A stretch of 64,000 nt of DNA. Source: Pantoea sp. At-9b. GTDB lineage: Bacteria > Pseudomonadota > Gammaproteobacteria > Enterobacterales > Enterobacteriaceae. The notes under the pieces are model-generated. The model saw nothing but the letters and a program-made list of their open reading frames with translations, did no database searches and was not told the origin of the DNA. The stretch covers positions 2,232,001-2,296,000 of the forward strand of contig NC_014837.1 of assembly GCF_000175935.2 (NCBI RefSeq), written 5' to 3'. The position numbers and the translations under genes were made by a program. Within the stretch, counting starts at the first letter, position 1. Each line of letters begins with the position of its first letter. Below, piece by piece: positions 28,866-38,170 of the stretch.

Positions 28866-28882
28866 TACAAAAGCCGTGCCAA
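28866..28882 (-). promoter_or_regulatory. Sigma-54 promoter of the psp operon
   Basis: The minus strand reads TTGGCAC-GGCTT-TTGTA, with the GG at -24 and a GT at -12 (the usual form is GC). It is about 50 bp upstream of pspA. Together with the divergent sigma-54 activator pspF this marks stress-inducible, PspF-driven transcription. Confidence 0.85.
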
Positions 28883-28978
28883 TTTTTATCTCACTGATTT
28901 TACTCGCATTGATTATTTTACACTGCCGAACTTTTCCCTTAAGGTAGTGAAATTGATTAACTGATAGTGAAATTCATC

Positions 28979-29971
28979 ATGGCCAATGGCAACGACAATC
29001 TCCTCGGCGAATCAAATAACTTTCTTGAAGTGCTGGAACAGGTTTCGCGCCTCGCCCCGCTGGAAAAACCGGTGCTGGTGATTGGTGAGCGCGGAACCGG
29101 TAAGGAACTGATCGCCAGCCGCCTGCATTATCTCTCCGATCGTTGGCAAGGCCCGTTCATCTCCCTCAACTGTGCCGCGTTGAATGAAAACCTGCTCGAC
29201 TCCGAATTGTTTGGTCATGAAGCGGGTGCCTTCACCGGTGCGCAGAAACGCCATTTGGGCCGTTTTGAACGCGCCGACGGCGGTACGCTGTTTCTGGATG
29301 AACTGGCGACCGCGCCAATGCTGGTGCAGGAAAAACTGCTGCGCGTGATTGAATATGGGCAACTGGAACGCGTGGGTGGCAACCAGTCCTTGCAGGTCAA
29401 CGTGCGACTGGTGTGCGCCACCAATGAAGATCTCCCGGCGCTGGCGGCGGCAGGCAAGTTTCGCGCCGACCTGTTGGATCGTCTGGCGTTTGATGTGGTG
29501 CAACTGCCGCCGCTGCGCGAAAGGCGCAGCGACATCCTGGTGATGGCGGAGCATTTTGCGATTCAAATGTGTCGCGAGCTGGGTTTGCCGCTCTTCCCCG
29601 GTTTTACCGAACAGGCGCAGCAAACGCTGTTGAATTACGCCTGGCCTGGCAATGTGCGTGAGCTGAAAAACGTGGTGGAACGTTCGGTCTATCGCCATCA
29701 CAGCGTCGACCTGCAACTGGATAACATCATTATCAATCCGTTTGCCGCGCGCAGTGCGCCCGTCGTGGCGACGGCAGCGCCTGACGCGCTACCCGCTTTG
29801 CCACTCGATCTGCGCCTATGGCAGAACCAGCAGGAGCGTCAGTTGGTGGATCGCAGCCTGGCAGAGGCGAAATATAACCAACGCCGTGCAGCGGATTTGC
29901 TGGGGGTAACTTATCACCAGTTGCGGGCGATGATGAAAAAGCACGGAATTCAGGTGCGGGACGAAGGTTAA
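28979..29971 (+). CDS. pspF: Sigma-54 activator PspF
   Basis: 330-residue bacterial enhancer-binding protein that activates the psp promoter and lacks an N-terminal receiver domain. Walker A GERGTGKE is at 36-43 and the sigma-54 contact loop GAFTGA at 83-88, with a C-terminal Fis-like helix-turn-helix (NQRRAADLLGVTYHQLRAMMKK). The ATG at 28979 is preferred over an upstream in-frame GTG because the protein then begins like E. coli PspF, close to DNLLGE. It is divergent from pspA, and the 164-bp gap holds the sigma-54 promoter. Confidence 0.95.
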   Translation: MANGNDNLLGESNNFLEVLEQVSRLAPLEKPVLVIGERGTGKELIASRLHYLSDRWQGPFISLNCAALNENLLDSELFGHEAGAFTGAQKRHLGRFERADGGTLFLDELATAPMLVQEKLLRVIEYGQLERVGGNQSLQVNVRLVCATNEDLPALAAAGKFRADLLDRLAFDVVQLPPLRERRSDILVMAEHFAIQMCRELGLPLFPGFTEQAQQTLLNYAWPGNVRELKNVVERSVYRHHSVDLQLDNIIINPFAARSAPVVATAAPDALPALPLDLRLWQNQQERQLVDRSLAEAKYNQRRAADLLGVTYHQLRAMMKKHGIQVRDEG

Positions 29972-29990
29972 CTTCCGCGCATGTCCGACT

Positions 29991-30065
29991 CGTAGCGGCG
30001 CGATTTATCGCGCGCCTTTCTGGATTGCCGCATATCAAAACAGCGCGATAAATCGCGCCGCTACG
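29991..30065. repeat. Hairpin repeat with perfect 23-bp arms
   Basis: Arms 29991-30013 (starting CGTAGCGGCGCGATTT) and 30043-30065 are perfect reverse complements around a 29-bp spacer. It starts about 20 bp after pspF. The arm sequence resembles a hairpin element that I recall as dispersed in Pantoea/Erwinia genomes; this was not searched. It could act as a pspF transcript end or as a non-autonomous mobile repeat. Confidence 0.85.
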
Positions 30066-30355
30066 GGAGCATACCTGAGTATGTGACCGAGGTGAGCAAC
30101 CGTAGCCAACGCCGCAACGTTGTTGTAAGCAGGTTTTTTCGAAATATTTTGTGCTGTAGCAAGGCGGCAAGGGCGCGAATCCCCGGGAGCATACCTGAGT
30201 ATGTGACCGGGGTGAGCAACCGTAGCCAACGCCGCAACGTTGTTGTAAGCAGGTTTTTTCGAAATATTTTGTGCTGTAGCAAGGCGGCAAGGGCGCGAAT
30301 CCCCGGGAGCATACCTGAGTATGTGACCGGGGTGAGCAACCGTAGCCAACGCCGC
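30065..30355. repeat. 120-bp tandem repeat, about 2.4 copies
   Basis: Units begin at 30065, 30185 and 30305, each with GGGAGCATACCTGAG. The first two are full and differ at one base (30090, A versus G). The third stops after about 50 bp, where the sequence turns into CTACAGTGC. Each junction is a palindrome: CCCCGG...CATAC-CTGA-GTATG...CCGGGG, at 30181-30212 and 30301-30332. The unit looks like a palindromic enterobacterial intergenic repeat caught as a tandem duplication. Translations across it give repeating nonsense peptides and no gene. Confidence 0.9.
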
Positions 30356-30374
30356 TACAGTGCAAAATATGAAG

Positions 30375-30465
30375 AAAAAAAAAGCCCGCAGAAGCGGGCA
30401 ACTTAATACTGGAAGCAATGTGAGCAATGTCGTGCTCTTCTTCGGTAGAGCCACCGTCGAAGCGC
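30375..30465 (-). ncRNA. ryhB: RyhB iron-stress small RNA
   Basis: 91-nt Hfq-dependent RNA that, when iron is scarce, represses mRNAs for iron-using proteins. On the minus strand the core from AGCACGACATTG to TTCCAGTATTA, about 33 nt, is identical to E. coli RyhB. A 5' hairpin CTTCG/CGAAG precedes it and a terminator GCCCGC-TTCT-GCGGGC plus nine T ends it (30375-30399). The predicted start at 30465 is 7 nt after a TATTAT -10 box. In E. coli ryhB lies elsewhere, near yhhY, so this location between pspF and sapA is notable. Confidence 0.95.
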
Positions 30466-30471
30466 AGAAGA

Positions 30472-30501
30472 ATAATAATCATTCTTATTATCATCTGTAA
30501 A
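30472..30501 (-). promoter_or_regulatory. ryhB promoter with Fur box
   Basis: -35 TTTACA (30496-30501), 18-bp spacer and -10 TATTAT (30472-30477). A 19-bp Fur site at 30474-30492 (minus strand starts GATAATAAGAATG) matches the consensus at 15 of 19 positions by eye and covers the spacer and -10, as expected for iron-dependent repression. Confidence 0.88.
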
Positions 30502-30652
30502 GCCCTAATTGAGAATTTTTCTCATTTCCACACTAACGGTGTGATTACCCCACTTACACGTTGGTGAAAAAGACAGCATAATTCGCCTTAATTTGGGGAG
30601 TGCCCGGCGTTTGCGATACACTCACGCTATTGCCTCAGAATCGTTGAGTTCT

Positions 30653-32275
30653 ATGCCAAAATTAATCCCCACGCTGTTGCTCGGTCTCAGCGTATTGAGT
30701 GCGTCCGCATGGGCAGCTCCCGCGAACGATATTCGTCAAAGCGGTTTTGTTTATTGCGTGAATGGCACGGTAAATACCTTCAATCCGCAGATGGCGAGTA
30801 GCGGTCTGGTGGTGGATACGCTGGCCGCGCAACTTTATGATCGCCTGCTGGATGTTGATCCTTATACCTACCGGCTGATGCCCGATCTCGCGCAAAGCTG
30901 GGAGGTGCGTGATAATGGCGCGACTTACCGCTTCCACCTGCGCAAAGATGTGCCCTTCCAGCACACCAACTGGTTCACCCCCACGCGCAACATGAATGCC
31001 GACGATGTGGTGTTCAGTTTTGCCCGTATGTTCGATCGCCAGCACCCATGGCATAACGTCAACGGCGGCAGCTACCCCTATTTCGACAGCCTGCAATTTG
31101 CCGACTCCGTGCAGAGCGTGAAAAAGATCGATAACGATACCGTCGAAATTCGCCTGAACAGCCCGGATGCGTCGTTCCTGTGGCACATCGCCACCCATTA
31201 CGCCCCGGTGCTCTCCAAAGAGTACGCCGACCAACTGACCGCCAAAGGCCAGCAGGAAAAGTTGGATCGTGAACCGGTCGGCACGGGCCCGTTCCAGCTG
31301 AGCGAATACCGCACCGGACAATACCTGCGCCTGGCACGCAATCCCCATTACTGGAAAGGCGTGCCGCGTTTGCAGCAAGTGGTGATCGACCTTGGCGTCG
31401 GCGGCACCGGTCGTTTGTCGAAATTGCTGACCGGCGAGTGTGATGTGTTGGCTTATCCTGCCGCCAGCCAGTTGAGTATTCTGCGCGATGACCCACGACT
31501 GCGCATGACACTGCGTCCCGGCATGAATATCGCTTATCTGGCGTTTAATACCCGTAAACCGCCACTGGATCGGCCTGAAGTCCGTCACGCGCTGGCACTG
31601 GCGATCAATAATGAACGTCTGATGGAGTCGATTTATTACGGCACCGCCGAAACCGCAGCATCGATCCTGCCACGTGCCTCGTGGGCGTATGATAATGATG
31701 CGCGCGTCACCGAATACAACCCGGCCAAGGCACGGGAGCAACTGAAGGCGCTGGGCGTGGAGAATCTCCATCTGCGGCTGGTGGTGCCAACGGCATCGCA
31801 GGCGTGGAATCCCAGCCCGCTGAAAACCGCAGAGCTGTTACAGGCTGATTTGTCGCAGATTGGGGTACGCGTCACCATCGTGCCGGTAGAAGGCCGCTTT
31901 CAGGAAGCGCAGCTGATGGCGATGAATCACGACATCACCCTCACCGGCTGGGCGACCGACAGTAACGATCCCGATAGCTTCTTCCGCCCGTTACTGAGCT
32001 GTGCCGCGATTCGCTCACAAACTAACTACGCGCACTGGTGTTCACCGGCCTTTGATGAAGTGTTGCAACGCGCTCTGCTGTCACAACAGCTGGCAGCGCG
32101 TATCGAGAGTTATGATAATGCCCAGCAGATCCTGGCGCAGGAGTTGCCGGTGTTGCCGCTGGCATCGTCTTTGCGTTTGCAGGCCTATCGCCATGATATT
32201 AAAGGTTTGGTACTGAGTCCGTTTGGCAACGCCTCGTTCGCGGGCGTCTACCGCGATGAAGCCGGCGAGGAGTAA
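30653..32275 (+). CDS. sapA: SapA, periplasmic peptide-binding protein
   Basis: 540-residue ABC solute-binding protein of SBP family 5. The Sap system is linked to antimicrobial-peptide resistance and, in E. coli, putrescine export. The signal peptide ends ASAWAA. Conserved stretches [46 protein letters not shown] and [29 protein letters not shown] match E. coli SapA closely. The ATG at 30653 is used because the reading frame upstream has no signal-peptide logic. It is first in sapABCDF, 2 bp before sapB. Confidence 0.95.
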   Translation: MPKLIPTLLLGLSVLSASAWAAPANDIRQSGFVYCVNGTVNTFNPQMASSGLVVDTLAAQLYDRLLDVDPYTYRLMPDLAQSWEVRDNGATYRFHLRKDVPFQHTNWFTPTRNMNADDVVFSFARMFDRQHPWHNVNGGSYPYFDSLQFADSVQSVKKIDNDTVEIRLNSPDASFLWHIATHYAPVLSKEYADQLTAKGQQEKLDREPVGTGPFQLSEYRTGQYLRLARNPHYWKGVPRLQQVVIDLGVGGTGRLSKLLTGECDVLAYPAASQLSILRDDPRLRMTLRPGMNIAYLAFNTRKPPLDRPEVRHALALAINNERLMESIYYGTAETAASILPRASWAYDNDARVTEYNPAKAREQLKALGVENLHLRLVVPTASQAWNPSPLKTAELLQADLSQIGVRVTIVPVEGRFQEAQLMAMNHDITLTGWATDSNDPDSFFRPLLSCAAIRSQTNYAHWCSPAFDEVLQRALLSQQLAARIESYDNAQQILAQELPVLPLASSLRLQAYRHDIKGLVLSPFGNASFAGVYRDEAGEE

Positions 32276-32277
32276 AC

Positions 32278-33243
32278 ATGATCATTTATATACTGCGTCG
32301 CCTGCTGCTGCTGATCATTACGCTGTTTTTGCTGTCGCTGGTGAGTTTCAGCCTCAGTTATTTCACCCCCAACGCACCGCTGGAAGGCGCATCGTTGTTT
32401 GATGCCTGGTGGTTCTGGTTTAAAGGCTTGTTGCAACTCGATTTTGGCGTTTCCAGCACCAACGGCCAGTTGATTGATCTCCAGCTCCGTGAAGTGTTCC
32501 CCGCCACGCTCGAACTGTGCATTCTGGCGTTTATGCTGGCGCTGCTGGTGGGCATCCCGCTCGGCATTTGCGCCGGGGTGATGCGGAATAAGTGGCAGGA
32601 CAAAGCCATCAGCGCGCTGGCACTGCTTGGCTTCTCCATGCCGGTGTTCTGGCTGGCGCTGCTGTTCACCCTGTTCTTCTCGTTAACCCTTGGCTGGCTG
32701 CCGGTGTCCGGGCGCTTTGATTTGCTCTATCCGGTGCAGAACGTTACCGGTTTTGCGCTGATTGATGCCTGGCTGAGTCATTCACCGTGGCGGCGTGAAA
32801 TGTTGATCAGCACCCTGACGCATATGATTTTACCGGTGATTGTGCTGGCGGTAGCGCCGACCACCGAAGTGATTCGCCTGCTGCGTGGCAGTACCAGCGA
32901 GGTGATGGATAAGAACTATGTCAAAGCGGCGGCCACGCGTGGCTTATCACGCTTTACCGTGATTCGCCGTCACGTGTTGCATAATGCGCTGCCGCCGGTG
33001 ATCCCGCGTCTGGGTTTGCAATTCTCCACCATGCTGACGCTGGCGATGATCACGGAGGTGGTATTCAACTGGCCGGGGCTGGGGCGTTGGCTGATTAACG
33101 CCATCCGTCAGCAGGATTATGCGGCGATTTCCGCCGGTGTGATGGTGGTGGGTAGCCTGGTGATTGTGGTTAACGTCTTGTCTGACATTATTGGGGCGGC
33201 GCTTAACCCGTTGAAGCATAAGGAATGGTATGCCCTACGATAA
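32278..33243 (+). CDS. sapB: SapB, ABC transporter permease
   Basis: 321-residue inner-membrane permease with about six membrane segments. The binding-protein-dependent transport signature (EAA loop) lies near [31 protein letters not shown]. It starts 2 bp after sapA and overlaps sapC by 14 bp, so the genes are translationally linked. In E. coli SapBCDF is reported to export putrescine, and with SapA to affect peptide sensitivity and potassium uptake. Confidence 0.95.
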   Translation: MIIYILRRLLLLIITLFLLSLVSFSLSYFTPNAPLEGASLFDAWWFWFKGLLQLDFGVSSTNGQLIDLQLREVFPATLELCILAFMLALLVGIPLGICAGVMRNKWQDKAISALALLGFSMPVFWLALLFTLFFSLTLGWLPVSGRFDLLYPVQNVTGFALIDAWLSHSPWRREMLISTLTHMILPVIVLAVAPTTEVIRLLRGSTSEVMDKNYVKAAATRGLSRFTVIRRHVLHNALPPVIPRLGLQFSTMLTLAMITEVVFNWPGLGRWLINAIRQQDYAAISAGVMVVGSLVIVVNVLSDIIGAALNPLKHKEWYALR

Positions 33244-34120
33244 TATCTACGCCGAAAAACGGCAGCCCGGCACCTTCCGCCTTAGCTGGCAGCGTTTTTA
33301 CCACGACACCAGCGCGATGATTGGCCTGTACGGCTTTGGTGCGTTGCTGTTCCTGTGCCTGTTTGGTGGCTTGCTCGCCCCCTATGGCATCGATCAGCAA
33401 TTCCTTGGCTACCAACTGTTGCCGCCTTCGTGGTCACGCTATGGCGATGTATCGTTCTTTCTCGGCACCGATGATCTGGGGCGCGATGTATTAAGCCGTC
33501 TGCTGAGCGGCGTGGCACCCACAGTAGGTTCGGCCATTCTGGTCACGCTGTTAGCCGGCTTCTGCGCCTTGTTGCTCGGCGTGCTGGCTGGCATTACGCA
33601 CGGTCTGCGCTCGGCGGTGATGAATCACGTGCTGGATACCCTGCTGTCGATTCCGTCGCTGCTGCTGGCGATCATCGTGGTGGCGTTTCTCGGCCCACGT
33701 CTCGAACATGCGATGCTGGCGGTGTGGCTGGCGCTGATCCCGCGACTGGTGCGCGAAATCTACACCGCCGTGCATGACGAAATGGAAAAAGAGTATGTGG
33801 TGGCGTTGCGTCTTGATGGTGCGCGCAACCTGAATATTCTGTGGAGCGCGGTGCTGCCCAATGTGCTGCCGCTGCTGGTGGGTGAATTTACCCGCTCCCT
33901 GTCGATGGCGATCCTCGATATCGCGGCCCTCGGCTTTCTTGATCTTGGCGCACAACTGCCTTCGCCCGAATGGGGCGCGATGCTGGGTGACTCGCTGGAA
34001 CTGATTTATGTCGCCCCCTGGACGGTGATGCTGCCTGGCGCGGCGCTGATGGTGAGCGTGTTGATTGTTAACCTGCTGGGCGATGGCATCCGTCGCGCCG
34101 TAGAAGCGGGAGCTGAATAA
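33230..34120 (+). CDS. sapC: SapC, ABC transporter permease
   Basis: 296-residue permease of the DppC/OppC type. A first membrane helix ([24 protein letters not shown]) is followed by [27 protein letters not shown], diagnostic of this family. The EAA loop is [24 protein letters not shown]. The stop overlaps the sapD start in TAATG, and the start lies inside sapB. Confidence 0.95.
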   Translation: MPYDNIYAEKRQPGTFRLSWQRFYHDTSAMIGLYGFGALLFLCLFGGLLAPYGIDQQFLGYQLLPPSWSRYGDVSFFLGTDDLGRDVLSRLLSGVAPTVGSAILVTLLAGFCALLLGVLAGITHGLRSAVMNHVLDTLLSIPSLLLAIIVVAFLGPRLEHAMLAVWLALIPRLVREIYTAVHDEMEKEYVVALRLDGARNLNILWSAVLPNVLPLLVGEFTRSLSMAILDIAALGFLDLGAQLPSPEWGAMLGDSLELIYVAPWTVMLPGAALMVSVLIVNLLGDGIRRAVEAGAE

Positions 34121-35115
34121 TGCCGTTACTCGATATCCGCAATCTGACCATCGAATTTATGACCGCCGACGGGCCGGTGAAAGCGGTCGACCGTATCAAT
34201 CTGACCCTGACCGAAGGCGAAGTGCGCGGACTGGTCGGCGAATCCGGCTCCGGCAAAAGCCTGGTGGCGAAAGCCATCTGTGGCGTCACCAAAGATAACT
34301 GGCGCGTCACCGCCGACCGTATGCGGTTCGATGATATCGATTTGCTGCGCCTTTCGCCGCGTGAACGCCGCCGTATTGTCGGCCATAACGTGTCGATGAT
34401 CTTCCAGGAACCGCAATCCTGTCTCGATCCCTCAGAAAGCATTGGCCGCCAGTTGATGCAGGCCATCCCTGGCTGGACGTTTAAAGGTCGCTGGTATCAG
34501 CGGTTGTGGTTCTGGCGCAAAGCGCGCGCCATTGAGTTGCTGCACCGCGTCGGTATCAAAGATCATAAAGACATCATGCGTAGCTTCCCCTATGAGCTGA
34601 CCGAAGGGGAGTGCCAGAAAGTGATGATTGCCATCGCGCTGGCGAATCAGCCGCGCCTGTTGATCGCCGATGAACCCACTAACGCGATGGAGCCGACCAC
34701 CCAGGCGCAGATCTTCCGCCTGTTGAGCCGCCTCAACCAGAACAACAACACCACCATTTTGCTGATCAGCCATGATTTGCGCACCATGAGCCAATGGGCG
34801 GACCGCATCAACGTGATGTATTGCGGCCAGACGGTGGAAACCGCGCAGAGCGAAGATCTGATGGGAACGCCCCACCATCCTTACACTCAGGCATTGATCC
34901 GCGCGATGCCGGATTTCGGTAGCGCATTGCCGCATAAAAGCCGTCTGAATACCCTGACCGGTGCCATTCCGTCGCTGGAACATCTGCCGATTGGCTGCCG
35001 CCTCGGCCCCCGCTGCCCCTATGCGCAGCGCAAATGCATCGAAACACCGCGCCTTAACGGCAACAAAGCGCATCTGTACGCCTGCCACTTCCCGCTGAAT
35101 ATGGAGGGCCAGTAA
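34120..35115 (+). CDS. sapD: SapD, ABC transporter ATPase
   Basis: 331-residue nucleotide-binding subunit with Walker A GESGSGKS at 40-47 and Walker [10 protein letters not shown]. The signature segment reads LTEGECQKV in place of LSGGQ, as in E. coli SapD, so this is a family trait and not damage. The C-terminal oligopeptide-type extension has [15 protein letters not shown] and Cys residues. In E. coli SapD also supports Trk potassium uptake. Confidence 0.95.
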   Translation: MPLLDIRNLTIEFMTADGPVKAVDRINLTLTEGEVRGLVGESGSGKSLVAKAICGVTKDNWRVTADRMRFDDIDLLRLSPRERRRIVGHNVSMIFQEPQSCLDPSESIGRQLMQAIPGWTFKGRWYQRLWFWRKARAIELLHRVGIKDHKDIMRSFPYELTEGECQKVMIAIALANQPRLLIADEPTNAMEPTTQAQIFRLLSRLNQNNNTTILLISHDLRTMSQWADRINVMYCGQTVETAQSEDLMGTPHHPYTQALIRAMPDFGSALPHKSRLNTLTGAIPSLEHLPIGCRLGPRCPYAQRKCIETPRLNGNKAHLYACHFPLNMEGQ

Positions 35116-35117
35116 GC

Positions 35118-35921
35118 ATGGAAACGCTGCTTGAAGTGCGTAACCTGAGCAAAACCTTCCGTTATCGCACCGGGTTGTTTCGCCGCCAGCATGTCGAAGC
35201 GGTGAAAGACGTGAGTTTTACCCTGCGCGATAAACAGACGCTGGCGATTATTGGTGAGAACGGCTCCGGCAAATCGACGCTGGCGAAGATGTTGAGCGGT
35301 ATGGTGCCGCCGACCGAGGGACAAATCCTGATTGACGATCATCCGCTGGAATATGGTGACTACGGCTATCGTAGCCAGCGTATCCGCATGATTTTCCAGG
35401 ACCCGTCAACCTCGCTCAATCCACGGCAGCGCGTCAGTCAGATCCTTGATTTTCCCTTGCGGCTGAATACCGAACTGGACGATGAAGAGCGTGAGAAGCG
35501 GATTATCGCCACGCTGCGCCAGGTCGGTTTGCTGCGCGATCATGCCGGTTATTACCCGCATATGTTGGCACCGGGCCAGAAACAGCGCCTGGCGCTGGCG
35601 CGTGCACTGATCCTGCAACCCAAGGTGATTATCGCCGATGAAGCCCTGGCGTCGCTGGATATGACCATGCGCTCGCAACTGGTCAATTTGATGCTGGAAC
35701 TTCAGGAGAAGCACGGCATCTCCTATATTTATGTCACGCAGCACATTGGGATGATGAAGCATATCAGCGATCAGGTGCTGGTGATGCATCAGGGCGAAGT
35801 GGTGGAGCGTGGCGGTACCGCCGATGTGCTGGCTTCCCCGCTACACGAGCTGACCAAACGACTGATTGCCAGTCATTTTGGCGAAGCACTAACCGCCGAA
35901 GCCTGGCGGCGTGAACGTTGA
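35118..35921 (+). CDS. sapF: SapF, ABC transporter ATPase
   Basis: 267-residue second ATPase of the Sap transporter. Walker A is GENGSGKS at 46-53, the signature MLAPGQKQRLALARAL and Walker B VIIADEALASLDMTMRSQL. It starts 2 bp after sapD. No terminator is obvious before fabI, so some read-through into fabI is possible. Confidence 0.95.
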   Translation: METLLEVRNLSKTFRYRTGLFRRQHVEAVKDVSFTLRDKQTLAIIGENGSGKSTLAKMLSGMVPPTEGQILIDDHPLEYGDYGYRSQRIRMIFQDPSTSLNPRQRVSQILDFPLRLNTELDDEEREKRIIATLRQVGLLRDHAGYYPHMLAPGQKQRLALARALILQPKVIIADEALASLDMTMRSQLVNLMLELQEKHGISYIYVTQHIGMMKHISDQVLVMHQGEVVERGGTADVLASPLHELTKRLIASHFGEALTAEAWRRER

Positions 35922-35971
35922 TTGTTCGCTGCATCGCGGAAAACGCGGTGCGATTTACCGCATTTGATAGA

Positions 35972-35993
35972 GACGTGCTAGAATCCGCACGTC
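35972..35993. promoter_or_regulatory. Inverted repeat upstream of fabI
   Basis: Perfect GACGTGC (35972-35978) / GCACGTC (35987-35993) with an 8-bp centre that holds TAGAAT, a possible -10 box for fabI about 80 bp upstream of its start. It may be an operator. I cannot name the regulator. Confidence 0.4.
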
Positions 35994-36062
35994 GATTAAC
36001 GTCGGTCGCACACTTTTTAATCATTGCGGCCGCCAACAACAATGACCATAAGGATTACAGCT

Positions 36063-36851
36063 ATGGGTTTTCTTTCCGGTAAGCGCATTCTGATTACTGG
36101 CGTTGCCAGTAAACTTTCCATTGCCTACGGTATTGCGCAGGCGATGCACAAACAGGGCGCAGAGCTGGCTTTCACCTACCAGAACGACAAACTGAAAGGT
36201 CGTGTGGAAGAGTTTGCTAAAGATTTGGGTTCAGACATTGTTCTGCCGTGCGATGTGGCAGAAGACGAGAGCATCACTGCGCTGTTCACCGAACTGGCAA
36301 AAACCTGGCCGAAATTTGACGGTTTCGTTCACTCCATTGGTTTCGCCCCGGGCGACCAGTTGGATGGCGACTATGTAAACGCCGTTACCCGTGAAGGCTT
36401 CAAAATCGCTCACGACATCAGCGCCTACAGCTTTGTTGCGATGGCCAAAGAGTGCCGTGCGATGCTGAACCCGAACTCAGCACTGCTGACCCTGTCTTAT
36501 CTGGGCGCAGAGCGCGCGATCCCGAACTATAACGTGATGGGTCTGGCAAAAGCGTCTCTGGAAGCCAACGTGCGTTACATGGCGAATGCCATGGGCCCGG
36601 AAGGCGTGCGTGTTAACGCCGTGTCAGCCGGTCCGATCCGTACTCTGGCGGCGTCAGGCATCAAAGATTTCCGTAAGATGCTGGCACACTGCGAAGCGGT
36701 CACCCCGATTCGCCGTACCGTAACTATCGAAGACGTGGGTAACTCTGCGGCCTTCCTGTGTTCCGACCTGGCCGGTGGTATCACGGGTGAAGTGGTCCAC
36801 GTTGATGGCGGCTTCAGCATTGCCGCGATGAACGAGCTGGAACTGAAATAA
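36063..36851 (+). CDS. fabI: Enoyl-ACP reductase FabI
   Basis: NADH-dependent cytosolic enzyme for the last step of fatty-acid elongation, target of triclosan. Of 262 residues, catalytic Tyr146, Tyr156 and Lys163 (YNVMGLAK) and triclosan-contact Gly93 are all as in E. coli. The ATG at 36063 follows AAGGAT and gives [14 protein letters not shown], the family start; in-frame ATGs upstream are rejected. Terminator at 36860. Codon use is highly biased, fitting an essential abundant protein. Confidence 0.98.
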   Translation: MGFLSGKRILITGVASKLSIAYGIAQAMHKQGAELAFTYQNDKLKGRVEEFAKDLGSDIVLPCDVAEDESITALFTELAKTWPKFDGFVHSIGFAPGDQLDGDYVNAVTREGFKIAHDISAYSFVAMAKECRAMLNPNSALLTLSYLGAERAIPNYNVMGLAKASLEANVRYMANAMGPEGVRVNAVSAGPIRTLAASGIKDFRKMLAHCEAVTPIRRTVTIEDVGNSAAFLCSDLAGGITGEVVHVDGGFSIAAMNELELK

Positions 36852-36859
36852 GTTTCTGA

Positions 36860-36887
36860 GGGCGAGCCTGGCTCGCCCTTTTTCGTT
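36860..36887 (+). terminator. Terminator of fabI
   Basis: GGGCGAGC (36860-36867) / GCTCGCCC (36871-36878) stem with a three-base loop followed by TTTTTCGTTTT. Confidence 0.92.
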
Positions 36888-37057
36888 TTAAAACCCGCAC
36901 CTGCACCTCCCCTTATACATTCTTGCTATTAATTATCACCGATCATTCTTTTGCCCCGGACCGCCCTTCGGCGACGATAAGCTAGCCCTTTAGTGCGCCC
37001 GCCCTTTTCAGCTTGTGGCGACCCGCACTGAGTCCGTTTTTTGCAAAAGGAATGACC

Positions 37058-38170
37058 ATGGAACAACGCCGTTCTCCAGGCCATGACCAGTGGTTTTATG
37101 AAAGCCAGACCCGTCCGCAGCACAGCGCCGTGGCACCGTTGGTTCCCGAGGCCGCGCATCTTGACGATCGTTTCCTGCTGGGTTTGCAGCAGGAGGCCAG
37201 CGCATTGCAGCCACTGTTACAGCGTTTTCAACCCGCGCTGCTGGCGGCGCGCGATCTGAGTCAGATCCTGTTTCCCGATTCATTAACCACGACCCTGACA
37301 CACACGCTGACGTTATACGATCGCCTCAGCACCGCGCTGACCGTGGCACAGGTCGCGGGTGTACAACGGTTATGCAATCACTATGCGGCGCGCTTGAATC
37401 CCCTGCCTGGGCCGGATTCATCGCGCGAAAGTAATAATCGGCTCACGCAAATCACCCAATATGCCCGCCAACTGGCGATGCAACCGGCGTTAATTACCGC
37501 CAATAGCATCAATGCATTGGATGCGGTTGGCCTGACCGAACCCGATATCGTCACCCTGAATCAGTTGGTAGGCTTTGTCAGCTATCAGGCGCGCGTCGTG
37601 GCGGGGTTACAGGCAATGATTGGCTTGCCGGTGCGCTGGATACCCGGTGTGTCACCGCCCGCCGATGCCGATGCGGCGCTGTTTCAGCCTTCTCCCAGCT
37701 GGCAACCTGCACTGAAACCGGTTGAATTACGTTACGCCTCGGCGGAACAACTGGCGGCCATCACCTTTTGTCAGGGCATGGCGGGTCTGGAAGAGGCGGT
37801 GTGGTTGCTGGTGCACGACGCTCAGGCGCTGTATGGCTGGGCGACGTTACAGCAACGACTGAGCGAACATTTTGCAGCAGATGAAACCGTGGCTCAGGCA
37901 GTGAGCGCACGTATTCTCGGCTGCCAGCGCCAGTTTGATCGCTGCGCCGGAAGCGCACGCGAGGCGCTGCTCAGAGACGTTGCCGACGACAATCCGCTGG
38001 TGGCGCTGAGCGCACAGCTGACCCGTTTACCCGAACGTTTCAGTGCCGCCCATCTGCAACCGCTGCTGAATGCCGGTTGGGAAGCGGATCGCATCTTTAT
38101 CCTGCTACAGGCAGTGGCACTGGCAAACTGGCAGGACCGCCTGCTGATGGCGCTGGGCGAAACACGTTAA
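37058..38170 (+). CDS. yciW: YciW, AhpD/CMD-like protein linked to sulphur metabolism
   Basis: 370-residue putative oxidoreductase with carboxymuconolactone-decarboxylase/AhpD-like segments (YDRLSTALTVAQVAGVQRLCNHYAARL and VGFVSYQARVVAGLQAMIG). In E. coli yciW is controlled by CysB and implicated in cysteine or methionine metabolism; its reaction is not known. The ATG at 37058 is used because AAAGGA stands 7 bp before it, and MEQRRSPGHDQWFYE resembles the E. coli start. It follows fabI as in E. coli and overlaps the convergent LysR gene by 4 bp. Confidence 0.88.
   Translation: MEQRRSPGHDQWFYESQTRPQHSAVAPLVPEAAHLDDRFLLGLQQEASALQPLLQRFQPALLAARDLSQILFPDSLTTTLTHTLTLYDRLSTALTVAQVAGVQRLCNHYAARLNPLPGPDSSRESNNRLTQITQYARQLAMQPALITANSINALDAVGLTEPDIVTLNQLVGFVSYQARVVAGLQAMIGLPVRWIPGVSPPADADAALFQPSPSWQPALKPVELRYASAEQLAAITFCQGMAGLEEAVWLLVHDAQALYGWATLQQRLSEHFAADETVAQAVSARILGCQRQFDRCAGSAREALLRDVADDNPLVALSAQLTRLPERFSAAHLQPLLNAGWEADRIFILLQAVALANWQDRLLMALGETR

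Noticed and set aside
30065..30355. A CRISPR array
   Set aside because: The repeats are 120 bp and directly joined with no variable spacers, and no cas genes are present.
29733..30494. A 253-residue minus-strand ORF with a repeated 40-residue peptide
   Set aside because: It reads through the 120-bp DNA repeats, ryhB and the end of pspF. The peptide repeat is a by-product of DNA repeats whose length is a multiple of three, and the first codons lie in the ryhB promoter.
30375..30494. An Ile-rich leader peptide (MIIRMIIILLRF) for some biosynthetic operon
   Set aside because: The ATG overlaps the Fur box upstream of the RyhB start, and the transcript is RyhB by sequence. No operon follows on that strand.
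30662..31771. A 369-residue minus-strand ORF opposite sapA
   Set aside because: Shadow of sapA, whose protein is conserved along its whole length.
35954..35984. TTTACC or TTGATA with TAGAAT as a standard fabI promoter
   Set aside because: Spacers of 19 and 9 bp do not suit a normal sigma-70 promoter, so it was not listed as one.
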